NCBI GenBank assembly: GCA_963921935.1
Contig: OY998180.1
Span: 106,048,270-106,112,269 of the forward strand
DNA from: Galeruca laticollis
Taxonomy: Eukaryota; Arthropoda; Insecta; Coleoptera; Chrysomelidae
Length of the DNA stretch: 64,000 bases
Direction of reading: 5' to 3'
Shown here one piece after another: positions 33,242 through 44,625 of the stretch (position 1 is its first letter; each line of letters opens with the position of its first letter). The position numbers and the translations under genes were made by a program. The notes below the pieces were generated by a model, which was not told the DNA's origin, did no database searches, and saw nothing but the letters and a program-made list of their open reading frames with translations.

Positions 33242-34422
33242 TGTAACGAAGTTACATTTTCAAGGACCGGGCAAAAGCACAATATTCCGTATAATATGAA
33301 ATAAAGCATTCGAACACTGTATTTCTCCGTCCGTATCGGTACAATGTAATATAAACATCGGTACAATATAATATAATTTATCAAACCTGCACCGACAGTC
33401 GGCGACACTTACGTCTTCGCACCGTATCCCCAACAAGCCATACCGTAAAGCAGAACGATTCTCAGAGTCGTCAGTCTATCGGTAGATTCAGCTCCATACC
33501 CGCATACGCAGGTGAGAATTAAATCTAAGAGACTTCATTGTGCTCATAAAACCGTTCTCTTTCAGAAAACCGATTCCGCTAGAGCAACCGTACCGTTTAC
33601 TGAGGTGAGTGATATTCCAAATTATACCTTAGGGTATATGGTTCTCGCCGTACAATCCGATCAAGGGAAACCGTGTCCGCTACTAGAAAGTTGAGTTCTC
33701 ACATCCTGGTACCGGCCGTGTTTGGGCCTTCATCCATGCGATCGAGGGGTACCGTATCCGCTACTAGAAAGTTGAGTTCTCACATCCTAGTAGTGGCCGT
33801 CGCGACTCCGAGATTTCGATACCGCGGAAACCGAGAGCCATATCCCCCGAAAGTAGAGCTCTGATTAACCTAGAGGGTCGCTTGCAATCCGTAGTAGTTC
33901 TGCACACTTCCGCTAACCGTCCACCGCACCACCCGGCTTCCGCTAACCGTCCACCGCACCCCCGCCCATTTTTTGTTGCTTCCGCTTGCATAGCTTTGTT
34001 TTACTCACCGTAGTAGAGACCGTTTTGAACCAGTAGGATAGTAGTTAGTACTAGTGCTTTTGTCCCGCCTACCCGAATTAGAGGACATTTAGTTTAGTTT
34101 TCTGTTTAATAAAGACTCTTTGTAGATACGTAACTTTTGGTTTCTCTTCTCTCCAACTCCAACTACCAGTAAACCTCCGTAAATAGGTAAGAACGTTAAG
34201 CAGCTAATACCCAGGTTACGAACCCGGGGAGGCAAGTAAATCTGCCCGACCGGCCGCAACACTTTCGTCACCACCATAAAGCGACCCCTGGAGTATTTTA
34301 ATTCTTCACTGACGCTGCCCGGTGCGAGTGGAGCATACCACTTTAATAAACTGGCGCCCGAGGCAACCCGTCACCTGTAGTTAAGGCGCCAACCCGTCAA
34401 GTAACGACGCAAGAGCGTTACA
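33242..34422 (+). repeat. 3' LTR of the gypsy element, complete
   Basis: Starts TGTAACGAAGTTACA and ends GCGTTACA, giving TGTAAC...GTTACA termini; 1181 bp. It carries two ~80-bp internal repeats (33670-33800). Two GT-rich donor-like sites (GCAG-GTGAGA near 33508 and GAG-GTGAGT near 33602) and a TTCTCTTTCAG acceptor-like site (33557-33567) lie in its first half. Confidence 0.92.
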
Positions 34423-35328
34423 TGGTATATCTTCCGCTGGAGTTAATATTTCTGAGAGGTTCCTCTTATTCGATGAATTAGTTTGGTTGTTTTGGTCGGG
34501 AGTGATGGGGGAATCTTCTGGAATTAGGGAGGTTGTAGTATAATCTGGTGGTTCTTCTGGATTTTCGGGAGGGGGCATTGCAGGGGGTTCATTTAGATGT
34601 TCAGGTGTTTCAGTTGTACATTGAGAAGATATGTGACCGTTTTGCTTGCATTTGAAGCAGGTTAGATTATCTAATGATAAGAATATTTGATAGGAGGTAT
34701 TTTCATGGTTGACCAACATAGACTCCGGTATGACAATATTTTCGGAAGAATTAATGTAAACTTGCCTTCTGAAACTCATTATATGTGCAAAATCTGGGTT
34801 GGTCATGTTGACTCTGAGAAAGGATATAGGGGATAATAGGCTGAGGCCAAGTTGTTGTAGGGCTTGCTCTAAATGTGAATGTGGGATTGTTGGGCTCGCG
34901 TTAGATAGGATCAAACGTTCAAATGGAGTTATCAATCTTCTGGCTCGTATAATTTGGTTGTTGACACCAATTGCACCGTGGTCATTCATAAAAGTAGTTA
35001 CTAACTCTGGGCTGGAGAGGTATATACAAATTCTATTATTCGAAATTCTAGATGCGAACAGAATGTGTTTAGGGTTGACGAGTATTCCTAAGGCTAGGAG
35101 ATATTCTTGGATTTTGGTTCCTTCAATCGCAGGATATATTATAGCTTGGTTCTTCTCTGTAAATTTTGTTGGCTGTTGTTTACTATGTACTGAAGAGTAT
35201 AACATGTTTCTTTCGGTTTGTTGGTTAGACTTCTCTATTCTAGTATCCATCGTTGTGGTTTGGGGATTCCTGTAGTCAGAAATCCCCGATATTGGTGGAC
35301 TCAATTCAATATTTGAAACTTTTGGCAC
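34423..35328 (-). pseudogene. LINE ORF1 (gag-like) with CCHC knuckle
   Basis: The minus-strand frame spans 35328-34381, but its last residues are read from the LTR: true coding ends at the insertion, after TPAEDIP. Likely start is the ATG near 35250 (MDTRIEKSNQQTERN). It has an RRM-like region (ILFASRISNNRICIYLSS, RRLITPFERLILSNASPT), then a CCHC knuckle CFKCKQNGHISSQC and a Pro/Glu-rich tail (PPAMPPPENPEEPPDYTT). This is typical of ORF1 in I/R1/Jockey-group LINEs. Same strand as the ORF2 at 17080-20375, so probably the same family and perhaps the same copy, cut apart by the gypsy and Penelope insertions. Confidence 0.85.
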
Positions 35329-35340
35329 GGGTCATGTTTA

Positions 35341-36325
35341 CCTGAGTACGGTCCTGGCCCGTGCGATTTATCGACACTTACGAGTCTTAAATACACACAA
35401 TGGTGCACTATGCACTATGATATTAGGTACTACACTTTCTCGAATTTATATTCACTTTTATTCAAGAGCTTTAAACAAAATGTTCGGCGTGGTGGAATAA
35501 ATTCGGTATTTCAGTAAAAAAACTGGTCAGCAAATCTGTTGTTATTAAATTATTTAAATGGTTTCAGACAAAAAATGTCAATGGAACAGCTCAAACCTTA
35601 GATTTTGTTACTTGCCTATAGCAACAGGAGCATACGGAGGTTCACTGAATACAATAAAACTGAAAATTCACTGATTTGGATAAACTTTAATTCAGAGCAA
35701 AGTCAACACTCCACCAAGTAGCAATTCCACCACTCTTTCCATATATATAATAACCAGTATCCCCTTGAAAGATACTTTATAGAAAAATTAAAGAAAAATA
35801 ATGAAAAGACTGTAAGTTCCACTAGAAGTAGAAAAAGAGTGAAGAATCTTAAAGTATTTTCCGATCATAATACCCATACAAAGGCTTAAGAGAAGGACAT
35901 GCCGCGCAAGAAAAAAACGCCAATGAAGGAGATGGGAAGGAAAATGAGTATTATTGCCTAAAGTCTAACAAACTAAAAACGAAATTAGTCAGCTACATTA
36001 TCAGTACATAATAACATTCGAATTCAAGCGACAGTGGCGGAGGGATCTGAATCCGGTGTTTTACCATAATCAAATATAATTATTTTCACTGTGCCGTTCT
36101 TTTTATCCTATCAAATGTAACCCTTTTAACAAAAAAATAAGCATATAGAGGAAATGATTATGGAAAAAATAATAAATCAAATTCGACATTAGTATCCACC
36201 AATTTAATCAGCCGTCTAAAAGAATCTGACGTAACTTATGGCTGTTTAAAAGAATCGTCAAACGAGCGCGCCGCCGAGGCATTATATTGTGGTCGTGCCT
36301 TATGCAATTCTGTCGGAACTATATT
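35341..36325. other. AT-rich stretch, LINE 5' region then unassigned
   Basis: The first ~100 bases may be LINE 5' UTR. The rest has no recognisable gene. CAGTGGCGGAGGG at about 36034 resembles a hAT end, but no partner was found. Confidence 0.4.
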
Positions 36326-36333
36326 TTCACAAG

Positions 36334-37532
36334 TTAAAAGTTCGCAACAAGGTCCCTTTTCGCACAAGATTTTTTGCGACAAAAGTCGCATTCGTAGTTA
36401 GTGGCAGAGTCTTGCTCACTCCATTCGGCATGCACCCACCCCCCGCAACGAACACATCTGTACCACATTTCTCCATCTTTTCCGAACTCTTTGCACAACA
36501 AACAATGGTCGTTCTTGTTATAAACCAAATCGATGTCATCCATTTCGTCATCATTAACAAGATCTTTTTCGTCAATGTCATCGTCCTCCGAAGTATCAGT
36601 GTCTAATTCCATATTTCTTTTGTTTTTTTGCGTATTCCCACTTTCTCATTAATATTTTTATTCTTAACTTCTCGAGCAGAAATATTTTTATTTTTTCTTT
36701 GTTGTTTTTCTTCTAAAATTGATTTCATAGGTGTAGCCGTTAATATCTCTGACTTTCCTTTGATACCTTTTTAGTTTTACCTTTTCCAGAATATGACGTC
36801 AATGGCGACAGTTCGGCAATGCCAACTTTTTCTCCTGTTAAACCATTTGTTGCCTTTGATTTTACTTTTGGACATATTTGAGGTCTGACTGCAGCATGTG
36901 AAGGTGACGGACCGGGATCAAAATAATTTTTAGAGCCCAAATTATCAGATACAGTAGGCATATATTGGCTAGCGGCTTCAAAATCTTTTGAAAATTTATC
37001 TGGATTAAAGGGGTAGATTTCAGATGAACTAAACCCTGAAATAGCTTTTCCCATAGTCGCAATTATAACATAGGCATTGTTGAATATTTCAGCTAAATCT
37101 GGAAAAATTACGGTGGGGCGTAAGTGGCGATATCGTCAACATAACTATTCCATTATCTTTGCAATGGTTATAAATCAGAAGAGATATATGGCTATAATGG
37201 TTGTCAGCAACAGAACAGGGTTTGCTGGACTTGAATTTACATACCATTTAAAATGCTGCAACCACTGAAGGAAACATTTTTCGTCGCTCCACCCATTATC
37301 GGCAACTGCATAAATTACCTCGACTGGCCCATTTTTCGTCAACGTGGGAACATTCATTTCCGAGGAAAGATCAGAAACGGTGGAATAAAGCCCCCAGAAG
37401 CATTCATTGCGCATATAGCAGTGACGATCTTTCCACGTTCCCAAAATATTTTTGATCCAAACTGTTTAACACATGTTGGTCCCAGCTGCTTAGTAGGCTT
37501 CTGAACAGTTGAGATCCCTGTCTCGTCAACAT
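36334..37532 (-). pseudogene. pogo-like transposase, 3' half, with zinc-finger tail
   Basis: C-terminal part of a pogo-superfamily gene whose N-terminal part is at 43709-44234. Reading leftward on the minus strand: VDETGISTVQ with the first catalytic Asp (about 37525), GPTCVKQFGSKIFWERGK, NVPTLTKNGPVEVIYAV, FLQWLQHFKWYV, then DNHYSH with the second Asp lost to a frame break (about 37200). The third-Asp region appears deleted. It resumes MGKAISGFSSSEIYPFNPDKF (37054) and ends in an acidic region and a PHD-like finger (CLLCKEF, RCVRCGGWVHAEW, CDFCRKK; 36500-36360). Confidence 0.85.
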
Positions 37533-38241
37533 CCCTAGTAGCACATAAAATTGGCTGGAGATCGAAACTATATCGGCATAATATAGATATATTGGAAATT
37601 GAGAAGTCAGGATTGGGTCAATGTTAATGAATGTCTGTATTACAATATATATTTAACAATAGTGGGCCAATATAACTTTCACAAGATTTAATCGATATAC
37701 TAAACAAACGATATTGGATAAATATATGTGGACATTGATAATGATATATTATATGTTTTATTTATATCCAATATTGGTATTCTGTTATTGATACATATTG
37801 TCAGACCAATAACAATCCGATAGAGTAATTACAGGCTATTTTTAATGTAAATAAAATTAGGTTGGACCAACATTATTAGATGTCGATCAGGCAATATTGA
37901 TTTAATATTATTTTACCGATATTGTGTTTACAGCATATAATTCAAATAATCAACCAACAATATCTGATCAACATTCATATATATTGAGTATACAATATAA
38001 AATGTTCACTTCTTAACCAATATTTATGTAATATTGACATATTTTTATTGAAGTATATTACCACACCATTGATAATTCGATATAGAAATTACTGGTAATT
38101 TTGAACGTAAAAAGTTTTGGATTAAACAAGCAATACTAGGTGTTGATAATTCAATGTAGGTTTAACAATAATAGGCCGATAATATGTTTTACCGATTTAA
38201 CCAATTTCCTAAAGAAATAATATTGTAACAATATTTATATA

Positions 38242-40176
38242 CACTACTCCAAGAATTTAACGCACCACCAAAAAATAACCAAAAGTTTAAAGTAAATTTT
38301 TGTCTAAACTGCTTGTCCGATTTGAATGAATTTTTTTTTGAATGACAGGTTAACACTTCCAGAGAGTTAGTGTACTACTGTATTTACATACAAACTTATT
38401 TTTGTATAAATACGGGGTGCTGCAATGATAACCTGATTTTTTCATAAAATTTGTAACACCCTGTGGAGTTCAACAGTAACAATATCAACTTAAAATTAAA
38501 ATAAAACTGTAGCTTTATCTTTTTGTAACATTTTGTTTTTTGATTTACTCTATTATCTTGGCCACAACAAGAGAAAATCAATTTTATAGCATAACATGTT
38601 TTTTATTAAAATTTATTATCCAACTTTAACAACGATAAACAATGAAACAAAACGTAAAAAAAGTCAGTAGCGAGTATTTCCGCCTCTGGCAGAAATAACT
38701 GCTTGGCACCGACGGCCCATACTTAAAATAAGCGACCGTATATCATTTTGGTCAATTTCTTCCCATATTTCAATCAGTCGCCTCCCCACGTCTTCCAAGG
38801 TGTTCAAGTTCCGTTCCTCTCGTTACCTCCTCCTAAGAGTGTCCCAGAGATTCTCTATGGGATTTAAATCAGGGCTTCTAGCTGGCCATGTCATGGTATC
38901 GATGCCAACTTCCTCTAGATAATTCCTCACAACTCCAGCAACATGAGGCCTGGCATTATCGTGCATCAACAAAAATCCTTGCCCTATATATGGCGCATAT
39001 GGCATTACATGTTGGTCTAAAACCTCCAATATGTACCTTTCAGCTGTAAGGCTTCCATTATTTATGACCACAAGTTCTGTGCGACCAGTCAAAGAAATAC
39101 CTCCCCAGACCATCACAGATCCTCCTCCAAATAATGTGTTATTTGAGAAATTACACTGAGCATATCGTTCGTTAGGGCGTCGATATACACGTATGCGCCT
39201 GTCATTATTGTACAAACAAAATCTTGACTCATCCCTTAATAAGACCTGTTGCCATTCCGCTTCTAACCCGTTACGATGTTCAATGGCAAAATTCAGCCTC
39301 GCTCTTCGATGATCTCTAGTTAGAGCTGGCCCCCGAGCAGCAATTATAGGTCTCAAATTGTGTTCTCGTAGTCGCTGACGAGCTGATTCACCACAAATTT
39401 GTACAAAACGTTGTCTTAATGCCGATAATCTTAAAAAACGGTCCTGATTAGGGGTTGTTATTCAATTCCTTCCTTGTCCCGGTCTGCGACCATGACTTCC
39501 AGTGTCTCTATATCTTTGTATAACTCGTGAAACGGTTGTATGGTATACATTAAATCGTCTACCAATTCTTCGGTAATTCCAGCCTTCCTCGAACAATATT
39601 AATGCTTGAGCACATTCTTCGCCAGTAAGATTTCGTGTTTCACGTTGCATATTAATTAAAATAAAGGTTTTTACAAAAAAAAACGTAAGGGCTAACACTA
39701 AAAATACACTTCTATGAAATGCTTTTTGACACCTGTATTTAGCTAATGACAATTTACTGTAACTTATTGTTTTTCATAGCCTGCTACTCACTTTTATCAT
39801 TATAAATTTTAATGAAAAACATGTTATGCTATAAAATTGATTTTCTCTTGTTGTGGCTAAGATAATAGAGTAAATCAAAAAACAAAATGTTACAAAAAGA
39901 TAAAGCTACAGTTTGATTTTAATTTTAAGTTGATATTGTTACTGTTGATCTCCACAGGGTGTTACAAATTTTATGAAAAAATCAGGTTATCATTGCAACA
40001 CCCCGTATTTATACAAAAATAAGTTTGTATGCAAAAACAGTAGTACACTAACTCTCTGGAAGTGTTAACCTGTCATTCAAAAAAAAATTCATTCAAATCG
40101 GACAAGCAGTTTAGACAAAAATTTACTTTAAACTTTTGGTTATTTTTTGGTTGTGCGTTAAATTCTTGGAGTAGTG
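38242..40176 (-). mobile_element. Tc1-type element with ~370-bp TIRs, 1935 bp
   Basis: The ends CACTACTCCAAGAATTTAAC are mirrored at the right and flanked by TA on both sides (38240-38241, 40177-40178). The inverted repeats run about 370 bp inward with a few differences (to about 38610 and 39800). This long-TIR arrangement is known in some Tc1-family elements. It carries a broken transposase on the minus strand. Confidence 0.93.
38823..39660 (-). pseudogene. Tc1 transposase, DD34E, frameshifted
   Basis: The N-terminal HTH part (39650-39462) has RNLTGEECAQALILFEEGWN and the second HTH region up to RRPGQGRN. A frame break and a stop near 39460 separate it from the catalytic part (39356-38823): LLRDESRFCLYNN, the GG block VMVWGGISLTG, LLMHDNARPH, and SPDLNPIENLWD. 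Counting between the second Asp and the Glu gives 34 residues, i.e. DD34E. The likely start is Met in MQRETRNLT (about 39649). It ends at an Arg run before a stop near 38823. Confidence 0.92.
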
Positions 40177-40439
40177 TATATTGGGAATACCATATTCAAT
40201 GTTTAAGTTAGGTAAATACAACATTGTAACAATATTGTCATATTCTTATTGATACGTAGTCCTAAAATTATAATAATCCAATGTAGAAATTACGGATTAT
40301 TTTTGCTATCAAATGTTTGCGGTTGGGCCAACATTATTAGATATAGATTATACAATATTCCTGTAGTATTATTTTGCCTATATTGCCTTTATGGGATATA
40401 ATCCATATCGACCAGACATCTCTAATCGATATTCACGAG

Positions 40440-40722
40440 CACGAACGAAGGTGCGGTCGTCAGCCCGAATCCCATAATCGCCATTTTATTTTAATTTTTA
40501 GTGCGTCTTAAGGAAGGTCTTGTGTCGTGTTTTGTGTGATTGCGGGGTACTTTTGATGGTTTATGTAAAGGATTACTCAAATATACTTTAAACTTTATTT
40601 ATTCTGTATTAACTATTCTACATTATACTTCTTACATGTTGGAAAATGGGCGGAAGTATATTGTGTTCATTGACATATGACACAAAACCAACGTAGTCGA
40701 TTTTTAGCGTTACATATCAACA
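40440..40722 (-). repeat. copia-type LTR, probably incomplete
   Basis: On the minus strand a G-run polypurine tract (GAGGGGGGG, 40731-40723) is followed directly by TGTTGATATGTAACGC, an LTR-type start. The other LTR end could not be located, so the left limit is approximate. Confidence 0.55.
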
Positions 40723-40731
40723 CCCCCCCTC

Positions 40732-40945
40732 GCTAAAAACCTTTAATCCCAAACAATCTTTAATTCTATTAAAACTAACATACGGTAAACCCTTAGTTAA
40801 TATATCAGCTTCCTGATATTTGGAGTCTACATACAATATCTCGATATTCTTATTTTTTATATGTTCATGAATAAAATTGAATTTCAAGTCTACATGTTTA
40901 ACCCTTCGGTTATTTCCAGGATTTTTAAGTATGGCAATACAATAT
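40732..40945 (-). pseudogene. copia pol C-terminal (RNase H) fragment
   Basis: The minus strand reads RRVKHVDLKFNFIHEHI, IEILYVDSKYQEADILTKGL and the GLKVFSEGGV end, the standard terminal part of Ty1/copia RNase H. Only about 70 residues remain. It continues directly into the PPT and LTR on its left. Confidence 0.85.
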
Positions 40946-41227
40946 AATTGAATCTTGTTAAAAAGTATCGAGAAAAGTATATCGCTTTACACAAGACATT
41001 TCTTTACATTTTTCAGAAAATGTCAAAATGATCTAGAAAACAATGTTTTTGAAACGTTTACTAAACAAATCCGTAAACCCATCAAATACGATTACACATT
41101 ATTTATATTTTCAGAATAAAGGATATGTATTTATTTATTGTTGGTGTTCACGAATTTAGTAGTAAATGTATGTTTACTAAAATATACAACTCCACTTTTG
41201 TATCAGAATTAATTCATAATTGTTGAG

Positions 41228-42524
41228 ATGGAAGGTTCTTACTTGTTCAGGAAATTCGCGATATATGATTTTTTTTAAAATTAAGCTTATGTCTAGATCA
41301 AAATGGAATTCTCCTGGGACATTGTTATCTGGAGTAGAGAAAACAAGTGTGATTTTGTACCAAATACTTGACGTGTCAATGGTAGTAAAAATATGTGTTT
41401 ATGGCCTAAAATATACCTAAAACTCAATTACATAAATCTATAATAAATTGTCAGCCTCCTCCTCCTGTAAATACTACATATTCAGAATATCCAGCGACTT
41501 GTAAGGCTACTGTAACAGATTCAAATTTAGCTGAGGAAATGACATCAAAAAAAGAGTATACATCATCATTTTGCTCGGATTCTGGTAACAATGAAGAAAC
41601 AAATAATCTCCTTATAACAACTGATGAGTCTTTAAATGTAACTAATGTGACTGGGGATATGACACCTCTGCAATGTCACAGTAAGTAACTCACTCATATA
41701 TTTTTAACAAAATCAAATATTTTATGTCAAAATTTTTATTCAATTTCATAGCTATTCAAAAAGCACGCCGACTTTTATGACTTTTTTAGATTCTGGAAGA
41801 ATAATGGAATATGTAGAAAAACTTGTTAAGAGCTTCGGAACTTGACAATATGATATAAAACAAATTAAAACAGATATAATCCAAGTAAATGAACATTTAA
41901 CTTTGTTAGCTCAAAAATATCCTACAAATATAATAAAAGAACCTGACTGTAAGCTTCCAATTGATAACGAGGAAGATCTGAATACCTTTGAACATAATTT
42001 GGAAGATGGTCAATTCTATAAAAATATGGTATGTAGTTAATTCAAATGTTCATACTTTTTATTTCAAAAATTTTATAATTTTCAGGTAATTATTTTGAGT
42101 CTTGTATCTGGGACAACAGATGTTAAAAAACTAGTTCATAGCATAATGAAAAATTCATATCAAAATATCTCAGTTTAAAATATTCTGCTTTGGGCCAAAA
42201 AGGAAAATTGAACTTTTCAGCATTAAAAAGCTATAAACTTGTATTGGGTAAATAAAATGCATGATCTCTATTTAACAGACTCAACTTCTTATTATTTTGA
42301 GTAGACTTTTATTTTTGATCATAAAAATATGTCATATTCATTTTTCAAATATGTTCGTTATTTATTGGTGTATTCTAAGACATACTACTGATTCACTAAA
42401 TAACGTTATATGCTCCTAGATGCAACAAGAAAAAATATCCCGTCTTGCGCAGAAGATGAAGTGAGGAAGGAGGAAAGATGGCTAAGTAGGGCGAAAGGAA
42501 AATTGATTGAAAAATGTTGAATTC
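41228..42524 (+). pseudogene. DUF4806-like multi-exon pseudogene
   Basis: A first part (41228-41400) reads MEGSYLFRKFAIYD and, with shifts, DIVIWSRENKCDFVP and NMCLWPK, resembling the N-terminal segment of DUF4806 proteins. An acidic exon (about 41460-41680) ends at a GTAAGT donor (41682). The DUF4806 region follows: CKLPIDNEEDLNTFEHNLED, intron 42030-42085 (GTATGT...TTTTCAG), VIILSLVSGTTDVKKLVH, YSALGQKGKLNFSALKSY, intron about 42248-42420 (GTAAAT...CTCCTAG), and DATRKNIPSCAEDEVRKEE to the stop. In-frame stops (e.g. TTGACAATATG, about 41840) and a frameshift show decay. The family assignment is from memory of the pattern. Function unknown. Confidence 0.6.
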
Positions 42525-42944
42525 TTCTAGTTTTTTCTAGATTTTTTTTAATTACACTGAAACGATAGAAGTAATTAGAATTAGAAGTAGTTTTATTTGT
42601 ATGTCAATATTATTAGTATACCTAATTTAAATATTGTAAAATTCAAATTTTTTAAATAGATGTTTAATTTAAATTTGGGCTTTTATTTTACCTATTTCGA
42701 TAACTTTCAAAAATGATCCTAGTAAGTTCTACAGCTTTTCTTGTAATATTTCTGAGTTAATATTTAAAATACATGTATTTTTTACAGTTATTAGTAGGAT
42801 TGTTTTAAAATAGGTTTTAACAATTAGCACAAGTGTTTGTTTGCCTACACTGTAAGTTAATTATCTTGCTTTTGGATATATATTTTCAGTGCAGAGATAC
42901 TTTTTATTCTAAAACTAAATTTAAGATTTTTATTTCGATGTATT

Positions 42945-43700
42945 GCTCCAATATAGTACTACCGATTTTCATTCGCTATTGATATAACATGAAATCATAT
43001 AAGACTTATCTAAGTATTGCAATATTACACCGATATAGCAATACAATATTTCAGCCGGTTAGTACAAATCGGTGTAACATTTACTAACTAGGACCTATAT
43101 GTGTATTTCTATATTACGCCAATATAATATTACCAAGTTTTAGTCAATGTTGGACAACTTGGTACAACATATAAATTATATATATATCAAGTTACAATTT
43201 ATTGTAATAAATATATATACATTTAAATATCTGTATATTAACTAATACGAAATAAATGACTTCTATCATTACAAAATTGAAAAAAAAAATCGAGAGAACG
43301 AATACTCAGTAAAAATTTTTAATGAACGGCGAACGTCACGCTGCCGTAGACCCCCTGTCCCCCCTTGTCACATCTTGTCACACTCGCCAAACCCCCCCCC
43401 CTTGTATGCGAACGTATTTTATGAACGGCCCCAATAGCTAATATAGGACCTATATATGTATTTCGATATTAGGTCAATATAGGTCACGAAGCTTCTGCCG
43501 ATGTTGGACATCTTGAGAAAATAATAAATAAACAATCTAAGGACTACATTGGCGAATTGCTTGATTTTCCATATGGAACCAATATAAATTATTCATATTG
43601 TAACAACATCGCAAAATGTTCACATTTTGAATTGGGCCAATATAATAAAATCTATATTGTCCCATTCTTTTTACTATATTTAACCAATATGTATGTGCTA
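42945..43700. repeat. Right-arm repeats of the TIR element
   Basis: CCAATATA-type motifs recur throughout, and AGGACCTATAT(G/A)TGTATTTC is duplicated at about 43091 and 43444. Between them, about 43200-43435, sits different sequence with C-runs and TGAACGGC copies, possibly a separate small insertion. Confidence 0.5.
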
Positions 43701-43708
43701 CCTGGGAT

Positions 43709-44234
43709 TAAACATTCTACTTGGTCCAAATTTATATTTCTCCATTATGATTGCTAGATTTGAAAAAAAATGTTTAACAGATTCATCATTAAAAGCCGTT
43801 ATTCTATTCACACTAGTTCCTTCAGGATTTCTTAAGCTGATTTGGGGGCTTCTCTTAAGAAATAACTGCAACCAATCCTTTCCAGCTTCCTGACGAATTT
43901 TATTAAAATCATGTCGTATTCCATTGGCCTCCGCATATTGAAAAGCGATTTTTCGGAACTCCGCAGGAGTCAATCCATGAAACAATTTAACCAACTTAAG
44001 AACGTGATTTGACATTTGAGTTTCAGTCTCAGATGAGAATGTAGCAGGTCTTCCCAATCTTGGAGCAGATCTGTCGTTCTTTTTTCTACGAGCTCTTAGT
44101 GTTGCATCGTGAATGTTGAATGACCTGGAAACTTCTCGTATTTTTCTGCCAGAAGCTATTGCATTCAGAGCTTTCTGAAGAGTCTCATCGGTACAACCAG
44201 CGATATTCGTTTTTATCTTGTACTTGTTGGGCAT
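43709..44234 (-). pseudogene. pogo-like transposase, N-terminal half
   Basis: Open minus-strand frame from Met at 44234. It has a psq-type HTH (ETLQKALNAIASGRKIREVS, RSFNIHDATLRARR), a CENPB-like segment (LKLVKLFHGLTPAEFRKIAF, GKDWLQLFLKRSPQISLRNP) and the start of the catalytic domain to PSRMFN, where the TIR element interrupts it. The last residues and stop of the open frame come from the inserted element. The other half is at 36334-37532. Confidence 0.88.
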
Positions 44235-44297
44235 CTGATAAACATTTTAATTATAAAGAATCAAAACACAAATTTTAAATCACTTTCGAACACTACG

Positions 44298-44331
44298 CGG
44301 GTAATGGTACGCATTCGCGTATCATTACCCG
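44298..44331. repeat. Hairpin upstream of the pogo-like gene
   Basis: CGGGTAATGGTACGC, ATTC, GCGTATCATTACCCG: 14 of 15 stem positions pair. It lies about 65 bp 5' of the transposase start and may be part of the element's end; GGGTAA also occurs in the end of the pogo-like element at 51772. Confidence 0.7.
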
Positions 44332-44625
44332 ATTTAACGCCATTATTATTTTAAATTATTTCAAGAAATATAGTCAATATTGCCACGATTTATTTATATC
44401 ATTTACTTTTGTAAAGGCTTCTCCTTCCACGCACAAAAATTGGAATGACTTATAAATAGGTATAAATATCTCACCTTTATTTTAGTCACACACAAATACC
44501 TATTATAAAAGTGCCGAAAAGTGAATAATGTCTGTGTCTAACAAACACAAGTGTGGATGTGTGGAACTCAAAGATTATATACACAGAGTGGAACTGAACA
44601 GAACCGCAACGGAGATGGTGGAAAT

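Larger units (their letters stand above)
22959..34422 (+). mobile_element. Ty3/gypsy LTR retrotransposon with extra 3' ORFs, 5'-truncated
   Basis: Order on the plus strand: truncated 5' LTR (22959-23935), primer-binding site (23940-23957), structured leader, gag (24521-25016 and 27917-28786, split by another retroelement), pol (about 28850-31529), two further ORFs (31558-32118 and 32419-about 33030), and 3' LTR (33242-34422). It is visibly GC-richer than its surroundings. The LTR copies are nearly identical where they overlap, apart from block differences, so insertion was recent. Frameshifts, stops, loss of most of the protease and deletion of the first integrase Asp make it non-autonomous. 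It lies inside a LINE ORF1. Confidence 0.92.
37560..40440. repeat. Left-arm tandem array, period ~255 bp, split by Tc1
   Basis: Related blocks (TAGA-AATTAC-GG-TATTTTT ... CCAACATTATTAGAT ... TTTTACCGATATTG) recur at about 37830, 38085 and 40275. With the 1935-bp Tc1 element removed, both spacings are about 255 bp. Copies are diverged. Confidence 0.65.
37533..43706. mobile_element. 6.2-kb TIR element with repeat-array arms and a DUF4806-like passenger
   Basis: The ends are CCCTAGTAGCACATAAAATT at the left and, reverse-complemented from the right, CCCAGGTAGCACATACATAT, about 19 of 23 bases matching. Taking it out re-joins the pogo-like frame (SRMFN then VDETGIST). The junction allows either a 2-bp AT duplication or none. 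Both arms are arrays rich in AATATTGG/CCAATATT. The interior holds a spliced DUF4806-like pseudogene. A Tc1 element and a copia fragment inserted later. No transposase of its own is visible, so the superfamily is unknown. Confidence 0.7.

Noticed and set aside
34799..35275. 158-aa plus-strand frame
   Set aside because: Shadow of the LINE ORF1 on the minus strand, which has the CCHC knuckle.
36034..36050. hAT end (CAGTGGCGGAGGG)
   Set aside because: No inverted partner or 8-bp duplication found within reach.
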